Shown here piece by piece: positions 63,997 through 64,000 of a DNA stretch of 64,000 nucleotides. Positions within the stretch are counted from its first letter, which is position 1; the number at the start of each line of letters is the position of its first letter. Below the pieces are notes generated by a model. That model saw nothing but the letters and a program-made list of their open reading frames with translations. It was not told the origin of the DNA and did not search any database. The translations under genes and the position numbers were made by a program. Source of the stretch: Acidovorax sp. DW039 (GTDB taxonomy: Bacteria; Pseudomonadota; Gammaproteobacteria; Burkholderiales; Burkholderiaceae_C); NCBI RefSeq assembly GCF_037101375.1, contig NZ_AP029020.1, positions 300,915 through 364,914 of the forward strand, written 5' to 3'.

Positions 63997-64000
63997 ATTT

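Overview
The window reads as a chromosomal segment from a beta-proteobacterium of the Burkholderiales, most likely a Comamonadaceae member (Acidovorax/Comamonas/Delftia type). This is inferred from the GC-rich metabolic genes, TRAP transporters, HyuA-HyuB fusion, FecI/FecR-linked receptor, beta-proteobacterial H-NS form, three methyl-accepting chemotaxis proteins (MCPs), and a hairpin of the kind dispersed in that family. No rRNA or tRNA was recognised. The segment is heavily rearranged: at least six insertion-sequence remnants and many broken genes lie among intact operons.

Region by region. 1-8.6 kb: the end of a LysR regulator, an MCP, a dead IS5-type element that still has its inverted repeats, then a Fur-box-preceded operon (PepSY membrane protein, DUF2271, DUF4198, ApbE flavin transferase, flavodoxin/FAD/NADPH reductase), probably for iron or siderophore reduction. 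8.7-19.2 kb: accessory DNA with an IS remnant, a four-gene tyrosine-recombinase operon, a hipBA toxin-antitoxin pair with a large palindromic candidate operator, plasmid-type leftovers (ParM-like remnant, MobI-like gene with five nested repeats upstream that look like an oriT), an HU remnant, and a diverged inverted duplication. 19.6-24 kb: scar DNA, in which IS21 istA is spliced to the C-terminal part of an AAA ATPase, and xdhC is joined to the end of the ETF-ubiquinone oxidoreductase gene.

24-37.5 kb: an MCP, then a minus-strand catabolic operon under a LysR regulator (DUF1445 D-glutamate-cyclase-like protein, DctP, DctQ, DctM, second DctP, HyuA-HyuB/5-oxoprolinase). Together these suggest uptake and opening of pyroglutamate- or hydantoin-like compounds. 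A Cache-domain MCP follows. 37.5-43 kb: IS scars, a tonB gene cut after its proline-rich linker, and an intact NAD/ADP-ribose module. That module has a divergent NrtR-type regulator with ADP-ribosylglycohydrolase on one side and RNA 2'-phosphotransferase KptA with a HAD phosphatase on the other, controlled from a short intergenic region carrying two matching 15-bp palindromes. HU and an HTH protein follow.

43.2-52 kb: a Tn7-like transposition module (TnsA, TnsB, TnsC, TniQ) with an XRE regulator, an unknown 351-residue protein and a second TniQ-type protein. 52.6-58.7 kb: an iron-uptake operon behind a Fur box (FecI-type sigma, FecR, TonB-dependent receptor, SbmA-like ABC exporter/importer). 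59-64 kb: small genes (H-NS, DUF1810, hypotheticals, one gene with an in-frame UGA), then about 1.6 kb without recognisable genes, a C/A-rich stretch with three 20-bp palindromes, and a ribosome-binding site at the right edge for a gene that starts outside the window.
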